Assembly (NCBI GenBank): GCA_017420125.1
Contig: JAFOJR010000118.1
Coordinates: 1 to 16,419, forward strand
Origin: Oscillospiraceae bacterium
GTDB lineage: Bacteria > Bacillota > Clostridia > Oscillospirales > Oscillospiraceae
Reading direction: 5' to 3'
DNA length: 16,419 nt
Position 1 is the stretch's first letter, and every line of letters starts with the position of its first letter. The translations under genes and the position numbers were made by a program. Under the pieces are notes generated by a model. That model searched no databases. It was not told the DNA's origin and saw only the letters and a list, made by a program, of their open reading frames with translations. Below, in pieces: positions 13,481 through 16,419 of the stretch.

Positions 13481-14322
13481 GCGGTCAATTATATCTTCTT
13501 GCGACCCCCATTGGAAATTTAGGCGATCTTTCTTTCCGTGCGGCAGAGATTCTGGAAACAGTGGATTTCGTTGCCGCGGAAGATACCCGCGTCACGCTTA
13601 AACTTTTGAACCATCTGGGGCTGAAAAAAAACATGGTCAGCTATTACCGGCATAATTTTGAAGCATCCGGACAGGTTATTCTGACACGGCTGCTGGCAGG
13701 GGAATCCTGTGCTCTTGTATCCGATGCCGGAACGCCCGCCATCAGTGACCCGGGGGAGGATTTGGTGCGGCTGTGCTACGATCACGGGGTTGCAGTCACT
13801 TCTGTTCCGGGGCCCTGTGCTTTCGTATCCGCGCTGATTTTGTCCGGTCTGCCCACAGGGCGGTTTACCTTTGAAGGTTTCTTGGCCATGAATAAAAAAA
13901 ATCGGCGGGATCATCTGTTATCCTTGCAGAATGAAACCCGTACCATGATTTTTTATGAAGCACCCCATAAACTCCGCGCCACCCTTGCAGACTTCTGCCG
14001 GGTTTTCGGCGCAGAGCGAAAAATCGCTCTTTGCCGGGAACTGACCAAACGGCATGAAGAAGTAATCCGCACCCATCTGGGTGACGCAGTGCAGCGGTAT
14101 GAAGCTTTGCCGCCCAAAGGAGAATTTGTTCTGGTTTTGGAAGGGGCGCCGGCGGCGGCACCGGAAGCCTTTCCTCTGGCTGATGCATTGGAGCTGGTTT
14201 CCCATTACCGCAAACAGGGAATCCCCCTGAAAGCTGCGGCCAAAAGAGCTGCGGAAGAAACCGGCCTTTCCAAAAACCAGCTGTATGCCGCTGCGTTGGA
14301 TTTGCCCGCAAATCGGGAATAA
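13477..14322 (+). CDS. rsmI: 16S rRNA (cytidine1402-2'-O)-methyltransferase RsmI
   Basis: This 281-residue enzyme 2'-O-methylates C1402 in the decoding centre of 16S rRNA using SAM. The tetrapyrrole-methylase fold landmarks are clear: LYLLATPIGNLGDLSFRA (5-22), AAEDTRVTLKLLNHLGL, LVSDAGTPAISDPG (80-93), VPGPCAFVSALILSGLP, FYEAPHKLRATL, and LCRELTKRHEEV. The C-terminal helical domain (about 225-281), with GIPLKAAAKRAAEETGLSKN, is of normal length. Its ATG overlaps the TrmN6-like stop, and GGGAGGA (13464-13470) lies upstream. It is the last gene of the plus-strand run and ends at a bidirectional terminator. Confidence 0.97.
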   Translation: MSGQLYLLATPIGNLGDLSFRAAEILETVDFVAAEDTRVTLKLLNHLGLKKNMVSYYRHNFEASGQVILTRLLAGESCALVSDAGTPAISDPGEDLVRLCYDHGVAVTSVPGPCAFVSALILSGLPTGRFTFEGFLAMNKKNRRDHLLSLQNETRTMIFYEAPHKLRATLADFCRVFGAERKIALCRELTKRHEEVIRTHLGDAVQRYEALPPKGEFVLVLEGAPAAAPEAFPLADALELVSHYRKQGIPLKAAAKRAAEETGLSKNQLYAAALDLPANRE

Positions 14323-14351
14323 ATATTTTTCGTTTTCTTTTTTGCAAAAAC

Positions 14352-14386
14352 AAATGGCGCTGTTGCCGATGCAACAGTGCCATTTT
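14352..14386. terminator. Bidirectional terminator between convergent genes
   Basis: AAATGGC-G-CTGTTGC (14352-14366) pairs with GCAACAG-T-GCCATTT (14371-14385) around a CGAT loop, with one G-T pair inside. A T run follows on the plus strand (14383-14386, then CTTTTT at 14392). On the minus strand the stem is followed by T-rich sequence (complement of the A tract at 14346-14350). It lies between the stops of rsmI and the minus-strand fusion gene. Confidence 0.88.
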
Positions 14387-14395
14387 CGGTTCTTT

Positions 14396-16419
14396 TTATC
14401 GAAGCAGCGCTCGAATTTTTTTCTTGGCGCTGTCCGGCAGCAGCCGGGCGCCTATGCGGTAGGGCAGCGAAGGCTGCTGTAAAAATTTCTGCTCGATTTC
14501 TGCAAAGGACTGAGATGAAAAAGCGGCAAAAAACGCCTCTCGCTTTTCCTGTTTCTCAATGGGCCGCACAAGCCGCGGATTGCCGGCAACAGCTTCTGCA
14601 AGCGGCCGTTCTGTCCGATCCACCGTTTGCTCCACCGCATCCAGGAGAGCCTGTCCTTTCGGCGTATGGACCAAAACCAAGGATACCCCGTCTTCCAAGC
14701 GCAGGGTCTTTGGCAGCGACTGCGCGGAAACACCCCAAAAATCCCCCAAGGTCAAATCCGCATCACGCTGTACCGCAGCATAACGGCAGCGGTAACAGGA
14801 CGGCCGTAAAAACAGCGCCATGCCAAATCCCCGTCCAAAAGGTGTTTTCATCAGCGGCGCCGTGATCTGGTTTCCGTTTGCAAATGCGGCTGTAAATCGG
14901 GCCCGGCTCCACCCGTCGCTTTTTTCCCGGAAGGAAACGGCAGTCAGCGGACTGCCTTCCGTTTCCTCCATCTGCCGGGCAGCGGCATCCCAAACAGCGG
15001 GAGACGGTACACCGTGGCATACCAAATCGCATAAAATCAAATTGGAATACGATGTCCGCAGATATTGGCGCAGACCATCCACCTGACAGGGCGTACCGGA
15101 AAACAGCACCGTTTTCCCCAAATCCAGCCGGTCTTTGATTTCTTTGAAGCAATTTTTTAAATCACTCTGCACATATTTTGCTCCCCGCAGACGGGGCAAA
15201 TCTTCTGCTTTTTCCACACAAATATGGGATAAACGGAAGGTTTCGTCAAACGCCGCGCCGTAAACCACCCCTCCCTGCGCCAGAACATGGCCGGCCAATG
15301 CGGAGAATACGCCGCCGGAGGTGCTTTGCCGTTTTACATCTTCTTGTCGGTTCCAGGCGGCATATACCTTCGGCAGCTGGTTTTTCTCCTGGGCAGTTTC
15401 TTCTGTGTCCGGCGCGGCATCCGGTGTCTGCTGCAATATGGGACAAGCAGTTTCACAAGTGCGGCAGCGGATACAGTCTTCCCCGATCACCGGACGCAAA
15501 AAGCCCTCTCCATCCGGTTCCATGGAAATGCAGTTCATCGGACAGGCTGCCTGACAGGCAGAACAGCCGGTGCAGAGTTCCGCAGGGGCCAAACGCACTT
15601 TTTTCTTTGGCGGATGGATATCCTTCTCCCCCATCCACCGTTTTTCTTTCGCGGCCTCCAAATTGCGGCGCAAAAAGTCCAAAGATGCTTCCCGCTCTTT
15701 TGCCAATCTGGCCTTTACCGTTTCGTAATCAATCTTCTTTCCCACAGGGGCAGTATCCTGCAGGCCGATGATTCGGTCGGTCTGTCCCACCAGATTCAAC
15801 AAATGATAGATCCGGGAGTTTTCCGGATGGCTTCGCTCTTTGGGACTTACCATGGTAAAAAACGGCTTTTCAAACTGCAAAGAAAATACGGTCCCGTGGA
15901 ACGAATTGGTCAGGACATAGGCAGCGTTTTGGAATAAGCCTAAAAATTCCCGCGGTCCTGCATCAAAAATGATTTTTTTCGCACCGGGAACCCGGCGCCG
16001 CATTCCCGCCAGCTGCACAATGGGATAGCCGGTTTCTTTCTGCACTGCCTGCAGATGAGGCAAAAGATCAGAATAATCTGAAATAAAATAACAGAGGATG
16101 TAAGGACCGTCTACAGCAGGGGACGCGGCGATCTCGCCCCAGTCCGCTCCGGTGAGAAGAAGCGTAGGATCCAGCACGGTGGGAACTTCCTGCTCCATGG
16201 CCCGCTCCAGCACCTGTTTTGCCTGATTTTCCCGGGCGGAAACGGCGTCAAAAGAGGCCAGATACCCTTCCAGCTCATCTTCCATCGCCGCCGGGACGGC
16301 CGCGCCGCCAAAGCTGGACGCGTAAGAAATTTTTCGTCCTGCAGCGGCAAACGCAAGGAAAAAGGCTGGATCAAACCGGCCGTTCACAAAAATAGACGGG
16401 CTCCAAATCTGGTCGCTGC
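14396..16419 (-). CDS. Polysaccharide pyruvyl transferase-ferredoxin-FrhB/FdhB fusion (5'-truncated)
   Basis: 673 residues are visible; the frame is open to the window edge, so the N-terminus is missing and the GTG at 16385-16387 is internal. Part 1 (about 15650-16419) is a polysaccharide pyruvyl transferase domain. It shows SDQIWSPSIF at 16388-16417, LDPTLLL, and NSFHGTVFSLQFEKPFF, the family's C-terminal signature; such enzymes attach pyruvate ketals to glycans. Part 2 (about 15440-15590) is a ferredoxin with two complete CxxCxxCxxxCP motifs, for two [4Fe-4S] clusters. Part 3 (about 14420-15410) is the coenzyme F420 hydrogenase/dehydrogenase beta-subunit module, FrhB_N (TSGGVFSALAGHV, LFSGTPCQVDGL, CDLVCHGVPSP) and FrhB_C (CYRCRYAAVQRDADLTLGDFWG), which normally binds flavin. 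In glycan clusters these usually occur as separate neighbouring genes. No membrane segment is seen. Redox substrate and glycan acceptor are unknown. Confidence 0.9.
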   Translation of the reverse strand, partial: SDQIWSPSIFVNGRFDPAFFLAFAAAGRKISYASSFGGAAVPAAMEDELEGYLASFDAVSARENQAKQVLERAMEQEVPTVLDPTLLLTGADWGEIAASPAVDGPYILCYFISDYSDLLPHLQAVQKETGYPIVQLAGMRRRVPGAKKIIFDAGPREFLGLFQNAAYVLTNSFHGTVFSLQFEKPFFTMVSPKERSHPENSRIYHLLNLVGQTDRIIGLQDTAPVGKKIDYETVKARLAKEREASLDFLRRNLEAAKEKRWMGEKDIHPPKKKVRLAPAELCTGCSACQAACPMNCISMEPDGEGFLRPVIGEDCIRCRTCETACPILQQTPDAAPDTEETAQEKNQLPKVYAAWNRQEDVKRQSTSGGVFSALAGHVLAQGGVVYGAAFDETFRLSHICVEKAEDLPRLRGAKYVQSDLKNCFKEIKDRLDLGKTVLFSGTPCQVDGLRQYLRTSYSNLILCDLVCHGVPSPAVWDAAARQMEETEGSPLTAVSFREKSDGWSRARFTAAFANGNQITAPLMKTPFGRGFGMALFLRPSCYRCRYAAVQRDADLTLGDFWGVSAQSLPKTLRLEDGVSLVLVHTPKGQALLDAVEQTVDRTERPLAEAVAGNPRLVRPIEKQEKREAFFAAFSSQSFAEIEQKFLQQPSLPYRIGARLLPDSAKKKIRALLR

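Noticed and set aside
15178..15937. Plus-strand open frames opposite the pyruvyl transferase-FrhB fusion
   Set aside because: Shadows of the minus-strand gene, whose motifs are unmistakable; translations are Pro/Arg/Ser-rich with no family features.
1..16419. CRISPR arrays, insertion sequences, prophage genes, tRNA or rRNA genes, defence islands
   Set aside because: Looked for on both strands; there are no regularly spaced repeats, transposase or integrase motifs, or tRNA-like cloverleafs, and the genes present are mainly housekeeping or cell-surface functions.

Overview
The window looks like a chromosomal segment of a Gram-positive, probably spore-forming anaerobe of the class Clostridia, most likely near Oscillospirales/Ruminococcaceae. 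The base composition is moderate. Most genes have AGGAGG-type ribosome binding sites. The genes point the same way: the tail of a clostridial 3-hydroxybutyryl-CoA dehydrogenase, a ywiB-argS pair, a trmN6-rsmI pair, a SpoVB-type flippase and an S-layer-homology (SLH) anchored surface protein. The placement is by family resemblance only; no search could be run.

Layout. (1) 1-184: 3' end of an hbd-type gene and a strong intrinsic terminator. (2) 264-3278: mutY, a small cupin behind its own promoter and a roughly 180-nt structured leader, murI, and a second small cupin. (3) 3309-5602: a near-consensus promoter, a YwiB-family (DUF1934) gene and argS; the ArgRS signature that should read HxGH reads TIGN. 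(4) 5734-7024: a MetH-like protein that has lost most of the zinc ligands of the homocysteine methyltransferase domain and ends inside a pterin-barrel-like segment, then a terminator. (5) 7053-10164: a 994-residue secreted phosphodiester glycosidase with three SLH repeats, framed by its own promoter and terminator. (6) 10223-11097: an HD-domain hydrolase with its own promoter and terminator. (7) 11098-14322: an unusual C-tract/G-tract hairpin, a SpoVB/MurJ-like flippase, a TrmN6-like methyltransferase and rsmI; the last two overlap by ATGA. (8) 14352-16419, minus strand: a bidirectional terminator, then a large open-ended gene fusing a polysaccharide pyruvyl transferase domain to a two-cluster ferredoxin and an FrhB/FdhB-like flavoprotein module.

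How the genes work together. Most of the window is housekeeping: DNA repair, peptidoglycan precursor supply, translation and RNA modification. A cell-surface theme runs through the second half: an SLH-anchored glycosidase, a lipid-linked glycan flippase and a pyruvyl transferase fusion. SLH domains are known to bind pyruvylated secondary cell-wall polymers made by CsaB, which belongs to the same pyruvyl transferase family. A functional link between these genes here is inference only.

The most noteworthy items are the pyruvyl transferase-ferredoxin-FrhB fusion, the ArgRS signature change, the degenerate MetH-like protein, the structured leader before the first cupin, and the C7/G7 hairpin before the flippase. 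I see no CRISPR array, tRNA, rRNA, insertion sequence, phage gene or recognisable defence system. No non-coding stretch exceeds 300 bases.
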